Shown here: positions 1 through 8,707 of the stretch, one piece after another
Position numbering within the stretch: position 1 is the first letter of the stretch
Layout of the letters: every line of letters starts with the position of its first letter
Assembly: GCF_017603825.1 (NCBI RefSeq)
Contig: NZ_CP072014.1
Location: forward strand, 310,001-374,000
From: Arthrobacter crystallopoietes
GTDB taxonomy: Bacteria > Actinomycetota > Actinomycetes > Actinomycetales > Micrococcaceae
Reading direction: 5' to 3'
DNA: 64,000 nt
The notes under the pieces: generated by a model
Told to the model about the DNA's origin: nothing
What the model saw: only the letters and a program-made list of their open reading frames with translations
Databases searched by the model: none
Position numbers and translations under genes: made by a program

Positions 1-2
1 GA

Positions 3-413
3 ACCACTATCGCCGTCGACGTGGTGGATGTCGGGCTCGGCGATGGGAATGCGATGGAGATTCCCGACTCCTTCGACGAGGCTGGCTGGTACCGCTACGG
101 TCCGGCACCGGGTGACGCCGAAGGAAACGCCGTGATCGCCGCGCACGTAGATACGGTGAGCGATCTGGCGCCCTTCTCGCAACTGCAGTCCCTGCAGTCC
201 GGAACCCGGATTCTGGTGGAACAATCCGACGGGACTGTGCTCTCCTACCGAGTCAGCGAGGTGGCAAATATGGACAAAGACGATTTCGACGGCGCAGGGC
301 TCTTCCGCCGTAGTGGCCGGCACCAACTCAAGCTTGTGACCTGTGGCGGCGAATGGCTGGACGATCGGCAGGACTACAGCGACAATGTCGTTGTTACTGC
401 ATTGCCGGAATGA
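3..413 (+). CDS. Class F sortase (C-terminal part, 5' end outside window)
   Basis: The frame is open from the first bases, so the N-terminus, probably with a membrane anchor, lies upstream. Sortases are surface transpeptidases that cut a sorting signal with a Cys/His pair. The catalytic His is in AAHVDT (near 145-160) and the catalytic Cys in LVTCGG (near 335-355), followed by the closing strand DNVVVTAL. This His-Cys spacing and the HVDT/TCGG wording fit actinobacterial class F sortases, which are poorly characterised. A sigma/anti-sigma pair follows after 65 bases, a common arrangement for sortase-F loci. The sorting substrate is not visible here. Confidence 0.85.
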   Translation, partial: TTIAVDVVDVGLGDGNAMEIPDSFDEAGWYRYGPAPGDAEGNAVIAAHVDTVSDLAPFSQLQSLQSGTRILVEQSDGTVLSYRVSEVANMDKDDFDGAGLFRRSGRHQLKLVTCGGEWLDDRQDYSDNVVVTALPE

Positions 414-478
414 TTCCGCAGGCAGCCCAACCGCAGTCCGTGGTCCCCACCCGGTCTGCTGACCGGAAGGAGCGCCGA

Positions 479-1048
479 ATGCCCGCTGCTTCCCGCATCT
501 GGGACACGGACCTCGACGCTGCCTTTTCCCACGGGCACGAAGCCGCGCTCGCCGAGGTGTACCGTCAGCTGGCGCCACTGGTCCACGCGCTGGCCGCACG
601 GGCCCTCGGTAACCGGACCGTCGCGGACGACGTAACCCAGGAGGTCTTTATCCGCGCCTGGCGTTCCCGCGACACGTTCGACCCTGATCGGGCGCGGCTT
701 CCTGCCTGGATTATCGGTATCACCCGCAACGCCATCTCTGACGCACAGACAGCGTCCCAGCGGGAGTTCCGCAAGCTGCGGGCCGTGTCCCTGACCGTGC
801 CGGACCCGGAACAGCCTCAGGGCGCGGCCGAAGCCGACCTTCTCGCCGACCGGCTGGTTCTGGACGGAGAACTGGAACGGCTTGGCGAACCACAGGGTTC
901 CATCATGCGGCTGGCGTTCTACGAAGACCTGACGCATGACCAGATCTCCCGGCAGCTCGACCTGCCGCTTGGTACCGTCAAGAGCCACATCCGCCGAAGC
1001 CTTACCCACCTGCGGAACAGATTGGAGGTACACCATGCATCATCTTGA
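479..1048 (+). CDS. RNA polymerase ECF-type sigma factor
   Basis: A 189-residue group IV sigma factor that should direct RNA polymerase to a small stress regulon. Region 2 shows the DDVTQEVFIRAWRS signature (about residues 52-65) and the following WIIGITRNAISD segment. Region 4 carries the helix-turn-helix around LTHDQISRQLDLPLGTVKSHIRR. The ATG at 479 is preferred over the longer upstream frame because a GGAAGGAG ribosome site lies just upstream (465-472) and homologous sigma factors start near this point. The last 14 bases overlap the next gene, a zinc-finger anti-sigma factor, so the two are translationally coupled. The activating signal is unknown. Confidence 0.92.
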   Translation: MPAASRIWDTDLDAAFSHGHEAALAEVYRQLAPLVHALAARALGNRTVADDVTQEVFIRAWRSRDTFDPDRARLPAWIIGITRNAISDAQTASQREFRKLRAVSLTVPDPEQPQGAAEADLLADRLVLDGELERLGEPQGSIMRLAFYEDLTHDQISRQLDLPLGTVKSHIRRSLTHLRNRLEVHHASS

Positions 1049-1790
1049 TCCGGAGTTACTTAGCCTGCTTGCCCTCGATGAGCGCGCCGGCGACGCAACC
1101 GACATGGAACACCTCCGCACCTGCGGCACTTGCGCCGCGGAATACGCGGCCCTCCGACGGACGGCCGATGCCGTCCGGGCCGACCCCGCCCGTTCCGCCC
1201 TGGTACCTCCCGGACTCCACGTGTGGGCGGCTATTCATGGCGAACTGGGACTGGACGAATCCTTGGCCCAGGATCCGCTTGCAGCCGGGCAGCCTGGGAA
1301 CGTAGACCAACCAGGCACCGAGCAGCAGAAACCCGGCATGCTCCGTGCCAAACGCCCTGGACGGACTCCGGGAGCGGGTTTGTGGCTGGCGGCTGCGGCC
1401 GCAGTCATCATCGCAGCGGCAGGCATCACCTGGGCCGTGACACGGCAGGCACCGGAACCCGCCCCGTTGGCAGCAACGGAACTGGAACCGTTGGAGGAGT
1501 TCTCGGTGACCGGCACCGCGCAGGTGGTCCGGACCGATGAGGGTGCGCGCCAGCTGACTGTCGAGCTCAGTGAGGACGTGGCACAGGGCTACCAGGAAGT
1601 CTGGCTGATCAAACCTGACCTTTCGGGCTTGATCAGCCTCGGAACCATGGAACAGCAGACCCAGACCTTCACGATCCCGGCGGAGGTCAGCCTGGACCAG
1701 TACCCCATCGTTGACGTCTCCGATGAACCAGTGGACGGTGATCCCGCACATTCCGGAATCAGCATCGTCAGAGGCAACCTGTCTTCCTGA
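1035..1790 (+). CDS. Zinc-finger anti-sigma factor (RskA type), membrane-anchored
   Basis: A 251-residue partner of the preceding sigma factor. The N-terminal domain contains the ZAS metal motif HLRTCGTC (residues about 27-34, His-x3-Cys-x2-Cys). A single membrane helix follows at about 111-133 (LWLAAAAAVIIAAAGI), and the outer C-terminal part matches the RskA domain (TVELSEDVAQGYQEVWLIKPD and later LISLGTM). By analogy it holds the sigma factor at the membrane until regulated proteolysis. The start at 1035 has GGAGG at 1023-1027 and lies inside the sigma gene. Only 8 bases separate its stop from the convergent gene. Confidence 0.9.
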   Translation: MHHLDPELLSLLALDERAGDATDMEHLRTCGTCAAEYAALRRTADAVRADPARSALVPPGLHVWAAIHGELGLDESLAQDPLAAGQPGNVDQPGTEQQKPGMLRAKRPGRTPGAGLWLAAAAAVIIAAAGITWAVTRQAPEPAPLAATELEPLEEFSVTGTAQVVRTDEGARQLTVELSEDVAQGYQEVWLIKPDLSGLISLGTMEQQTQTFTIPAEVSLDQYPIVDVSDEPVDGDPAHSGISIVRGNLSS

Positions 1791-1798
1791 TCAAAACC

Positions 1799-4018
1799 TC
1801 AGAGCAGCAGCGGCGACACGGCGAAGACTGCGGTAATCACGTGCCGTTCGCGCCGCGCCACTTGGTGCATGAGGCCGGGGCCGTCGTCGAACGGGACAAC
1901 GTCCGTCACGAAGTGCTTGCGGATCAGGTCACCATGCGAGCGCAGCAGCTTGATCGTCTCGGCGGACAGCCGGCCGCGGTCCCACTGCGCGGACAGGCCG
2001 CGCGGCGTCCGGCCGATCTGGGCGCAGCGCAAGCTCAGTCCGTTGTGGTGGAACTCCTCCCCGAGCCGCACCGCGTCCGCACCCTGCGTGTAGAAGGCCA
2101 GATCCACGACTGTGCCCTGCGGCCTGACCGCGCGGAGGGCGGCGTGGAGGGCTTCGGCGCGGCCGCGGCATTGGAAGACGATGTCGGCGCCGCGGTCTCC
2201 GGGGCCGTGCCGCCAGCGGGTTTTGAGCAGCTTGCCCGGGTCGTCGTCGAGGTCCACGGCGAGGAAGCCGAGGTCCTCGGCCAGCTGCCGGCGTCGGGGA
2301 TCGGAGTCCGCCACCGCCACTTCGCGCGCGCCCAGGGACGAAGCGAACAGCGCGGTCATCAGGCCGATGGGACCGGCTCCGGTCACCAGGACGAGCCGCC
2401 CTTCGACGCCGTCCTGCAGCCCGCGCACCATGCCGCCGGTGGCATCAGCGGCCGCGTGGAGGAGCCCGTTGGCGCAGATCGGCCCGAAGTGCGCGACGAA
2501 AACGCCCAGCAGCGGATCCAGTTGCGCGGGCAGCGGCACCAGGTGCTCGGTCATCGGGTCGGCTACATGTGCGGTGGCGTGCCCGTAGGCCGAGGCCAGC
2601 ACGTCCCCCTCGGCGAACGCGTCGGTGCGGGACCGCACCACTTTCGCCACTTCCATGTACCCGAGCCGGCGCACCGGGTAACCCGTGCCGGGAGATCCGG
2701 TTAGGAAGAGGCTGAGCTCGGGATCCAGCCGGGAGCTCAGCCCGGGGTGGTTGCCCTTGACGAAGGCCAGTTCGGTGCCGGCCGACAGCCCAGTGGCCAA
2801 AGTCTCCAGCAGGATACCGCCGTCGGGCACTTCGGGCAGCTCCTCGTCGACAATCTCGACGTTTCCGGCAGCGGCAACAATCAAATTACGACGCCGGTTC
2901 ATCACCGTTAGGGAACGCGGACCCGCTGCTTGGCCGGCCGCCGGCAGGCCCGTAAGCAGTATTGCGGAAGGCCGGACAGGTTCCGGTTCCGGCCTCAGAT
3001 CCGCCCTCAGTTCCGGCGCTGCCTCCGGCTGGAGCTTTACCGAGCGTCCGGTCCGTGCAGATTCGGCAATGGCACACGCCAGCCGATGGCTCCGGAGGGC
3101 TTCGGCGTAAGGCACCCGGGTGGATTCGCGTTCACCGCGCACGGCTTCAATGAATTCCCGGTCGACGGCGATCCGCGGGTCTTCCCCGCACTTCATGTCC
3201 GTCCGGGCCGAGCCGTCGAAGCTGCTCAAGCCGTCCTCCGACAGCTCTAAATACAAGCCTCGGCTGACCGTGTGCAGGGCTGCCCGGTGTTTGGCGGCCA
3301 GCACAGAGGTGGCCGCCAGCGTTGCCACGGTCCCGGAGGCAAAACGCACGGTCGCCGCAGTGGCGTCATCGACCTCTTCGTAGTCCTCCGGCGTTGGCAC
3401 TCGGCCGGAGGGATCCGGGTCTTCCAGACCACGGCGGAGCCCGGCGGCGTAGACTTCCACGGCTTCACCGAGCAGGAAGCGTGCGGTGTCCAGCACGTGC
3501 GTGAGCTGCTCGACCACCTGTCCGCCGGAGCGGTCCATCCGTCCCCACCATGGCACAGGTGGACGCTTGTCCAGCCAGTAGCCGTTGGCCAGCAGAGGCG
3601 GGGCGTCCGCCAGCAGTCGCCTGGCATGTTCAACGGAGTCCATGCAGCGCCAGTGGTAGCCCGTTCCGGTCACCACCCCGCTCTCTTCCACCAGGGCACC
3701 GATCTCCTCGGCCACGTCCCGACCAAGCCCCACAGGCTTTTCCACAAACAGCGGCAGGCCTCTGGATAGCGCCGCGCGTTCCCCGGGACCATGGGCAAAG
3801 GGAGGTACGCAGACGTACACCGCGTCCACGTCGACGGCGTCGAGCGCTTCGTCCGGGCTGGTGAAGGCGGGCAGGTCGAGCTCGTCTGCCAGCGCTTGGG
3901 CGGCGGGCTCGTGGGCGTCGGTAATGCTGGCGAGCCTGACACCGGGCAGCGAGTTCAGGACGCCGGCATGGCGCCGGCCCACCGATCCTGCTCCGATCAG
4001 GGCGATGCTGATGGTCAT
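1799..4018 (-). CDS. Two-domain oxidoreductase: Gfo/Idh/MocA fused to an MDR dehydrogenase
   Basis: A 739-residue fusion. Residues about 1-330 form a Gfo/Idh/MocA dehydrogenase: Rossmann glycine loop GAGSVGRRH, the FVEKPVG lysine motif and a C-terminal sugar-binding fold. After a Pro/Glu-rich linker (about 330-365), residues about 370-739 form a medium-chain dehydrogenase with its own dinucleotide motif TGAGPIGLM. The MDR half lacks the four-cysteine structural zinc lobe and has GYME where zinc alcohol dehydrogenases have GHE, so a zinc-free or BchC-like reaction is likely. ATGA overlap with the glycosyltransferase places it last in the gpgS operon. The substrate, probably a sugar or sugar nucleotide, is not known. 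Confidence 0.85.
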   Translation of the reverse strand: MTISIALIGAGSVGRRHAGVLNSLPGVRLASITDAHEPAAQALADELDLPAFTSPDEALDAVDVDAVYVCVPPFAHGPGERAALSRGLPLFVEKPVGLGRDVAEEIGALVEESGVVTGTGYHWRCMDSVEHARRLLADAPPLLANGYWLDKRPPVPWWGRMDRSGGQVVEQLTHVLDTARFLLGEAVEVYAAGLRRGLEDPDPSGRVPTPEDYEEVDDATAATVRFASGTVATLAATSVLAAKHRAALHTVSRGLYLELSEDGLSSFDGSARTDMKCGEDPRIAVDREFIEAVRGERESTRVPYAEALRSHRLACAIAESARTGRSVKLQPEAAPELRADLRPEPEPVRPSAILLTGLPAAGQAAGPRSLTVMNRRRNLIVAAAGNVEIVDEELPEVPDGGILLETLATGLSAGTELAFVKGNHPGLSSRLDPELSLFLTGSPGTGYPVRRLGYMEVAKVVRSRTDAFAEGDVLASAYGHATAHVADPMTEHLVPLPAQLDPLLGVFVAHFGPICANGLLHAAADATGGMVRGLQDGVEGRLVLVTGAGPIGLMTALFASSLGAREVAVADSDPRRRQLAEDLGFLAVDLDDDPGKLLKTRWRHGPGDRGADIVFQCRGRAEALHAALRAVRPQGTVVDLAFYTQGADAVRLGEEFHHNGLSLRCAQIGRTPRGLSAQWDRGRLSAETIKLLRSHGDLIRKHFVTDVVPFDDGPGLMHQVARRERHVITAVFAVSPLLL

Positions 4019-5142
4019 GCGGCCTCCCGGATGAGCTTCTCGTACAGATCGATGTAGTGCGCAGCCATGGCGTGCGGAGTCCAGGCCGCTGCGGCGGCGC
4101 GGCAGTCCTGCGGATCAATGCCGTCCAGCTTCTGCAGGTACTGCGCCAGATCCGGCTCGCTGGCGGCCAGGTATCCGGTGCGGCCGTGGTCCACCAACGA
4201 GGGCAGCACGCCCAGCGGCGTGCCGACCACAGGTACGCCCCGGGAGAGCGCCTCAACCACTCCAGTTGCCCCGGGTTCGGCCCAACGGTTCGGAGCCAGC
4301 AGCACCCGGGCCGAGCGCAGCACCCGCTCCTTCGCCTCTCCCGCCACGCCGCCGATCCAGCGTGCGCGGCGCCCGTCCAGCAGCGGACTGACCTCGGCCA
4401 GGAAGTACTTCACATCGGGGTGGGCGGCAAGGGCGTTGTCCCCCTCGGCGAGCCGGCGGTCCAGTTCCTGCGGGTCGTTGATTCCGGCCACCGGACCGGC
4501 CAGGACCAGCGGGATGTTCGCCGCCGCGCAGATCCGCACCGCGGTGTCCTGGCCCTTGTCCCTGGTGATCCGGGCGAGCAGCAGTGCGTGGTCGCCCGGA
4601 TCCACCTGCACCTCGAGTGCCGGGGCCGGGGCCAGCGGGACCACGCCGATGGCTTGGCGCCGCAACTGCTCCGGAGCGCGGTCCAACTGGGACTGCGAGA
4701 CGGCCGCGAACCGCACCCGGCCGCGGCCGTTGAACGTCGAATAGAACGCCGCATGTTTGGCCAGGTCCCAGTGCAGCGTCTGCAGGACCGGCGGCGCCGA
4801 GATGCCCATCGCGGCGAAGACGGCCGGCCCCACCACCTCAAGGTGATCGTGCACGAGATCCCAGCTGCCGCCGTCGTACATTGCATTCACCAAGGCATGC
4901 ATATGCGCGTGGGCAATCCCGGAAACTTGGTTGTAGGGCATGGCGATGGAGCGGAACTGCGGCTCGGCCAGCGGCCGCAGGTAGGCATCCGCCTCGAGGG
5001 AACTCGGTCCCACGGTGGCAAGGGTGACATGGACGCCGGCGCGGCGCAGTTCCGGAACGAGCGTGGCCAGGACGGTTTCGATTCCGCCGTAGCCTTCGGG
5101 CGGAACCGGGAGCCAAGGGCCGGCATTGACCAGAATCCGCAT
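4015..5142 (-). CDS. Glycosyltransferase family 4 protein
   Basis: A 375-residue GT-B glycosyltransferase. The N-terminal donor/acceptor half starts with MRILVNAGPWLPVPPEGYGG, which has the usual GG loop after the first strand. The C-terminal half has the GT4 pattern of a basic residue after ARITRDKG and a late acidic cluster in ATGVVEALSRGVPVVGTPLG. It would transfer a sugar from a nucleotide sugar to an unknown acceptor in the cytoplasm. It starts 3 bases after the gpgS stop and overlaps the next oxidoreductase by 4 bases, so all three are one operon. That context suggests a glucosylglycerate-derived glycoside, which is inference only. Confidence 0.85.
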   Translation of the reverse strand: MRILVNAGPWLPVPPEGYGGIETVLATLVPELRRAGVHVTLATVGPSSLEADAYLRPLAEPQFRSIAMPYNQVSGIAHAHMHALVNAMYDGGSWDLVHDHLEVVGPAVFAAMGISAPPVLQTLHWDLAKHAAFYSTFNGRGRVRFAAVSQSQLDRAPEQLRRQAIGVVPLAPAPALEVQVDPGDHALLLARITRDKGQDTAVRICAAANIPLVLAGPVAGINDPQELDRRLAEGDNALAAHPDVKYFLAEVSPLLDGRRARWIGGVAGEAKERVLRSARVLLAPNRWAEPGATGVVEALSRGVPVVGTPLGVLPSLVDHGRTGYLAASEPDLAQYLQKLDGIDPQDCRAAAAAWTPHAMAAHYIDLYEKLIREAA

Positions 5143-5145
5143 GGC

Positions 5146-6117
5146 CTAACTGGCCTTGGCCGCGGTCAGCCGGTAGTCGGGGATCTCAATCATGGGCGGA
5201 CGTTCGGAAATTTCGACATCGCAGGTTTCCTCGATGAACCGGTCGCCCTCGCGCAGGAACTGGGTCAGCGGCGCCGACGCCGGCGCGGCCGCGACCAGCC
5301 CGCGGCGGAAAAGCCGGGACTGGACGGTCAGCTGCACCTGCATCGCCATCCGGGACAGGTCCGCATCCGTGGCGTTGCGGTGGCAGCGCACGCCCAGGTC
5401 CACCTGCGCCATTCCCTCCAGCCCCACCGCTTCCAGCACGTCGACCAGCATGCCGATCTCCACCCCGTAGCCCGAAACGAACGGGATGCGCTCGAGCAGT
5501 GAGCGGCGGGCCGCGTATTCACCGGCGAGCGGCTGCACTATCCCGGCGAGCTCGGGCCAGAAGAGGTTGAGCAGCGGCCGGGCCACGAGCTCTGTCACGC
5601 GGCCCCCACCGGCGGGCATCACCGTGACCCCGTCGTTGAGCGGCCGGTCGTAGCAGCTCTTAACGAAGTGGACGCGCGGTTCGGTCAGCAACGGGCCCAG
5701 CATTCCGACGGCGAACTGGGGATCGAAATCGTGCAGGTCCGCGTCGATGAACACCACGATGTCCCCGGTGGCCACCGTGAGGGATTTCCACAACGCCTCG
5801 CCCTTGCCCGGGACGTTGCCCAACTCCGGCAGGATGTGCTCCTGGCGGGCGACTTTCGCGCCGGCGGCGGCCGCGACGGCGGACGTGGCGTCCGTCGAGT
5901 TGGAGTCGATAACGATGATTTCGTCCAGCAGCGGCACGGCTTCAACCAGCCGGGTGCGCAGCGCCGAAACGATCTGCCCCACCGTGGCCGCTTCGTTCTT
6001 TGCAGGAAGGACGACGCTCACTTTCTGGCCGTCTTTTTGTGCCGCCAATCGCTCCGGCTCATACCGGGAGCCCTGGTAGCTTCCGCTGGCAAACCACCGC
6101 CGCAGGTCTTCGCGCAT
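5146..6117 (-). CDS. gpgS: Glucosyl-3-phosphoglycerate synthase
   Basis: A 323-residue GT81 enzyme that transfers glucose from an NDP-glucose to 3-phosphoglycerate. Recognition rests on blocks shared with the mycobacterial enzyme: VSVVLPAKNEAATV, GKGEALWKSL followed by GDIVVFIDADL (metal-binding DxD), GGGRVTELVARPLL, QPLAGEYAARRSLL, GYGVEIGMLVD and LGVRCHRN. Length matches the family. The product is dephosphorylated by GpgP, and a GpgP-like phosphatase is encoded divergently 214 bases away, so both steps to glucosylglycerate are present. In mycobacteria this feeds methylglucose lipopolysaccharide; elsewhere glucosylglycerate is an osmolyte or nitrogen-stress solute. Confidence 0.95.
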   Translation of the reverse strand: MREDLRRWFASGSYQGSRYEPERLAAQKDGQKVSVVLPAKNEAATVGQIVSALRTRLVEAVPLLDEIIVIDSNSTDATSAVAAAAGAKVARQEHILPELGNVPGKGEALWKSLTVATGDIVVFIDADLHDFDPQFAVGMLGPLLTEPRVHFVKSCYDRPLNDGVTVMPAGGGRVTELVARPLLNLFWPELAGIVQPLAGEYAARRSLLERIPFVSGYGVEIGMLVDVLEAVGLEGMAQVDLGVRCHRNATDADLSRMAMQVQLTVQSRLFRRGLVAAAPASAPLTQFLREGDRFIEETCDVEISERPPMIEIPDYRLTAAKAS

Positions 6118-6331
6118 GCCGATCTCTTTTCGTGCTGAGGCCGGATTCCCCGTCCCGGCTGTCGATAGGATCTAGACGAAGCCTACGTTTCTGTCCTGCC
6201 CGTGTGAATACCCTGAAAGGAGATGGCAGCTCCGTCGATCGATGTCCCGGAGGAGATCCGGACGGAGCTCGCTCAAGTCAGGACGGCGGTTCGGCGCCTC
6301 CGACGAAACGGCACCAGAACGGAGAAAATTG

Positions 6332-7015
6332 ATGCAGAACGGACATCCGTCCCCGGGGCGGCAGCGGCCCCGGCTGGTGCTGTGGCGCCACGGCCAGACC
6401 GAGTGGAATGTGCTGGAGAAAGCCCAGGGGCAGGCGGATGTGCCTTTGGATGACACGGGCCGCACCCAGGCGAAGCAGGCCGCGGCGATGCTGGCCACCT
6501 TCGACCCGGCCTTCATCTGGTCCAGCGACCTGCAGCGTGCCCGCGATACCGCGCAGGAACTGGCTGTGCTTACCGGCCGGGACCTTGAGCTGGACGCCCG
6601 GCTCCGGGAGTACCACGTGGGCATCCGGCAGGGAACGACGTTCGCCGAGTTCCGGGCGCAACACCCGGACATCTACGAAAAGTTCTTCTCCGAGGACAAC
6701 TACCGCGTTCCGGGCGCCGAACTCCCCTCGGAAGTCAATGAGCGGATGAAGGCTGTCATCGATGAAGCTGCCGCCGCAGTGAACGACGGCGAGACGGGTG
6801 TTCTGGTCGGCCATGGAGCCGCCCTGCGAAGCGGCCTGCTTGCGTTCTTCGAAGCCCCGTCCCACCTGCGGGAAATGTTCGCGGGCATGGCTAACTGTGC
6901 CTGGACAGTGCTGGAAAGGCATGCCGAACGCGGCTGGCAGATCATCGATTACAACGCGCAGACCCTGCCGGATGCATCCTCGGTGCTGGCCGATGAAATG
7001 CCGGTGGAGCATTGA
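6332..7015 (+). CDS. gpgP: Histidine phosphatase, probable glucosyl-3-phosphoglycerate phosphatase
   Basis: A 227-residue phosphoglycerate-mutase-fold phosphatase. The catalytic motif is LWRHGQTEWN, with the second histidine in VLVGHGAALR. WSSDLQRARDTA, RLREYHVGIRQGTTFAE and GMANCAWTVL resemble mycobacterial GpgP (Rv2419c). It should remove phosphate from glucosyl-3-phosphoglycerate made by the divergent gpgS. The ATG at 6332 follows GGAGA at 6321-6325; an in-frame ATG at 6242 would add a low-complexity Arg/Ser-rich extension and is less likely. The main alternative is a generic acid phosphatase, so the assignment leans on the gpgS neighbour. Confidence 0.8.
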   Translation: MQNGHPSPGRQRPRLVLWRHGQTEWNVLEKAQGQADVPLDDTGRTQAKQAAAMLATFDPAFIWSSDLQRARDTAQELAVLTGRDLELDARLREYHVGIRQGTTFAEFRAQHPDIYEKFFSEDNYRVPGAELPSEVNERMKAVIDEAAAAVNDGETGVLVGHGAALRSGLLAFFEAPSHLREMFAGMANCAWTVLERHAERGWQIIDYNAQTLPDASSVLADEMPVEH

Positions 7016-7251
7016 GCCGACCGGGCCCGTCATTACAGCCTCGGCACGGGCATGACCGGGACCCGGGCAGGAGGTCTTGATCACACCTGTCCCCCGTTCG
7101 CCCCGGGGATTGGTAACGGCTAGAAAAATGCCGGATGAACACTTGGTACGCTGGAGTAGCAGCCGGGCTCTCCGGCGAGGCATCCAAGCCACTCGACGAG
7201 ACCCCGTCGTCGTTATCTTCCGTTCGCATCCCGTAGGAGACACCGCACTCA

Positions 7252-7884
7252 ATGCAAAGTCTGGCAGTAGAAACTCAGCAGGAACAGCTCTGGAACCGCC
7301 GCTACGATGAGAACGTCGCCGACGTCAACCAGCTGTGCGACTCCCTGAAGGAACTCAAGCCGGGCAGTGAAGTTCCCTACATCGATCCGATGCACGACAC
7401 GGACCAGTGCCGGATCATCAGCCTCTTCTCCAGCCCCACGCCCGACACGGGCTCCGGCTTCATCACGGCCGGAGACCATGACGCGGTGACACGGCTTCTC
7501 GGCGTCCAGTGGCAGGTCGGCCTGCGACCCGAATACGTCATGCCTTGGAACGCCTACCCGTGGCTGGTGCCCGGTGCCGAAGGCAAGCTCACGCCGGCCC
7601 AGATCGCCGAAGGCGTCAAGCCGCTGCTGCGCTTCCTGGCGCTCGTGCCCCGCGCTTCGGCGCTGGTGGCCCACGGCACCGAAGCACAGAAGCTGGCCAA
7701 TCTGTTCCTCAAGACCGAGAACCGGATGATCTACCGCCGCGGCTTCAAGACTTACAAGGTCCGCGCCCTCAGCGGCCGCCCGTTCGCCGGCTCGCCCGAG
7801 AAGCAGCAGCAGTGGCTCGAGGACATGCAGGCTGCCTACGGCGACGCCATGGCGCGCACCGGGCTGCCGCGCCGCGGCCAGTAA
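7252..7884 (+). CDS. Uracil-DNA-glycosylase-like family protein, copy 1
   Basis: A 210-residue cytoplasmic protein resembling an actinobacterial family that databases often label uracil-DNA glycosylase. The strand with SLFSSPTPDTGSGF sits where superfamily motif A would be, and VMPWNAYPW is the family's most conserved block. The C-terminal VPRASALVAHGTEAQKL could be the second active-site loop. A classical catalytic Asp/His set is not obvious, so DNA-repair activity is uncertain. It starts after TAGGAGA at 7233-7240. A paralogue follows 146 bases downstream with the same block order, indicating tandem duplication. Confidence 0.6.
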   Translation: MQSLAVETQQEQLWNRRYDENVADVNQLCDSLKELKPGSEVPYIDPMHDTDQCRIISLFSSPTPDTGSGFITAGDHDAVTRLLGVQWQVGLRPEYVMPWNAYPWLVPGAEGKLTPAQIAEGVKPLLRFLALVPRASALVAHGTEAQKLANLFLKTENRMIYRRGFKTYKVRALSGRPFAGSPEKQQQWLEDMQAAYGDAMARTGLPRRGQ

Positions 7885-8030
7885 CCTCGGCCGCTCCGCA
7901 GAGGGGCGCTGACCGGGACCGCCGGACGGTAGTAGGCTGAGGAGCAGGAGATGGACGGTCGTCCCCTGCTGGACGGCCGCCGTCGGAGAGCAACAGCTGC
8001 TCATCGTAGATCCGGCACAAAGGAATTCTG

Positions 8031-8669
8031 ATGCGACGCATGACAGACCCGGCATACCGAGAACAACAATGGAGCAGGCGGTTCGACCCGAACATCGCCG
8101 AAGTGAACCAACTGTGCGAGTCCCTCGTGGAGCGCAAGCCCGGCAGCGAGGTACCCTTCGTTGACCCGGTGCACGATGTGGACGAGTGCCGGATCGTGAG
8201 CCTGTTCGCCAGTCCCGGACCAGGCACCGGCTCCCGCTTCATTTCCATCGAGAACGACGACGAAACGGCCATCCGGACGCTGGAAGTCTACGAGGCAGTC
8301 GGGCTTCGTCCCGAGCACGTCATGCCGTGGAACGCGTACCCCTGGTACGTCTTCGATGAACAGGACGGCAAGCTCACCGCCGCGCAGATTTCCGAAGGGC
8401 TTAAGCCGCTGCTGAAGTTCCTGCGATTGGTCCCGCGGGCTTCTGCACTGGTGGCCCACGGAGGTGAGGCCCAAAAACTGGCCGACCTGCTGCTGAAATC
8501 GAAGATTCCGGACATCCAGAAGCGCGGTTTCAAGACCTACAAGGTCCGCGCGCTCGGCGGCCGGGCCTTTGCGGGCAAACCGGCCGACCAGCAGAAGTGG
8601 CTCGACGAAGTCCATGCGGCCTATGCAGACGCGATGGCCAGAGCAGGGCTGCTGCGGACCAGCCGTTAG
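8031..8669 (+). CDS. Uracil-DNA-glycosylase-like family protein, copy 2
   Basis: A 212-residue paralogue of the preceding protein. It shares PGSEVPFVDP, the VMPWNAYPW block, LVPRASALVAHGGEAQKL and RGFKTYKVRAL at matching positions. The motif-A-like loop here reads SLFASPGPGTGSRF, closer to the PGP wording of uracil-DNA glycosylases than in copy 1, so this may be the ancestral copy. The ATG at 8031 has AGGAA at 8021-8025; a second in-frame ATG three codons later is possible. The function is no better defined than for copy 1. Confidence 0.6.
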   Translation: MRRMTDPAYREQQWSRRFDPNIAEVNQLCESLVERKPGSEVPFVDPVHDVDECRIVSLFASPGPGTGSRFISIENDDETAIRTLEVYEAVGLRPEHVMPWNAYPWYVFDEQDGKLTAAQISEGLKPLLKFLRLVPRASALVAHGGEAQKLADLLLKSKIPDIQKRGFKTYKVRALGGRAFAGKPADQQKWLDEVHAAYADAMARAGLLRTSR

Positions 8670-8707
8670 GTCAGGCTGCGTACCCCACCCCTACCCAGGG
8701 AGTATGC

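Noticed and set aside
6223-6453. A 76-codon plus-strand frame with AAAGGAG beside its ATG, overlapping gpgP
   Set aside because: The ribosome site directly abuts the ATG and the second half is a frame shadow of gpgP. The first ~35 residues look protein-like but match no family.
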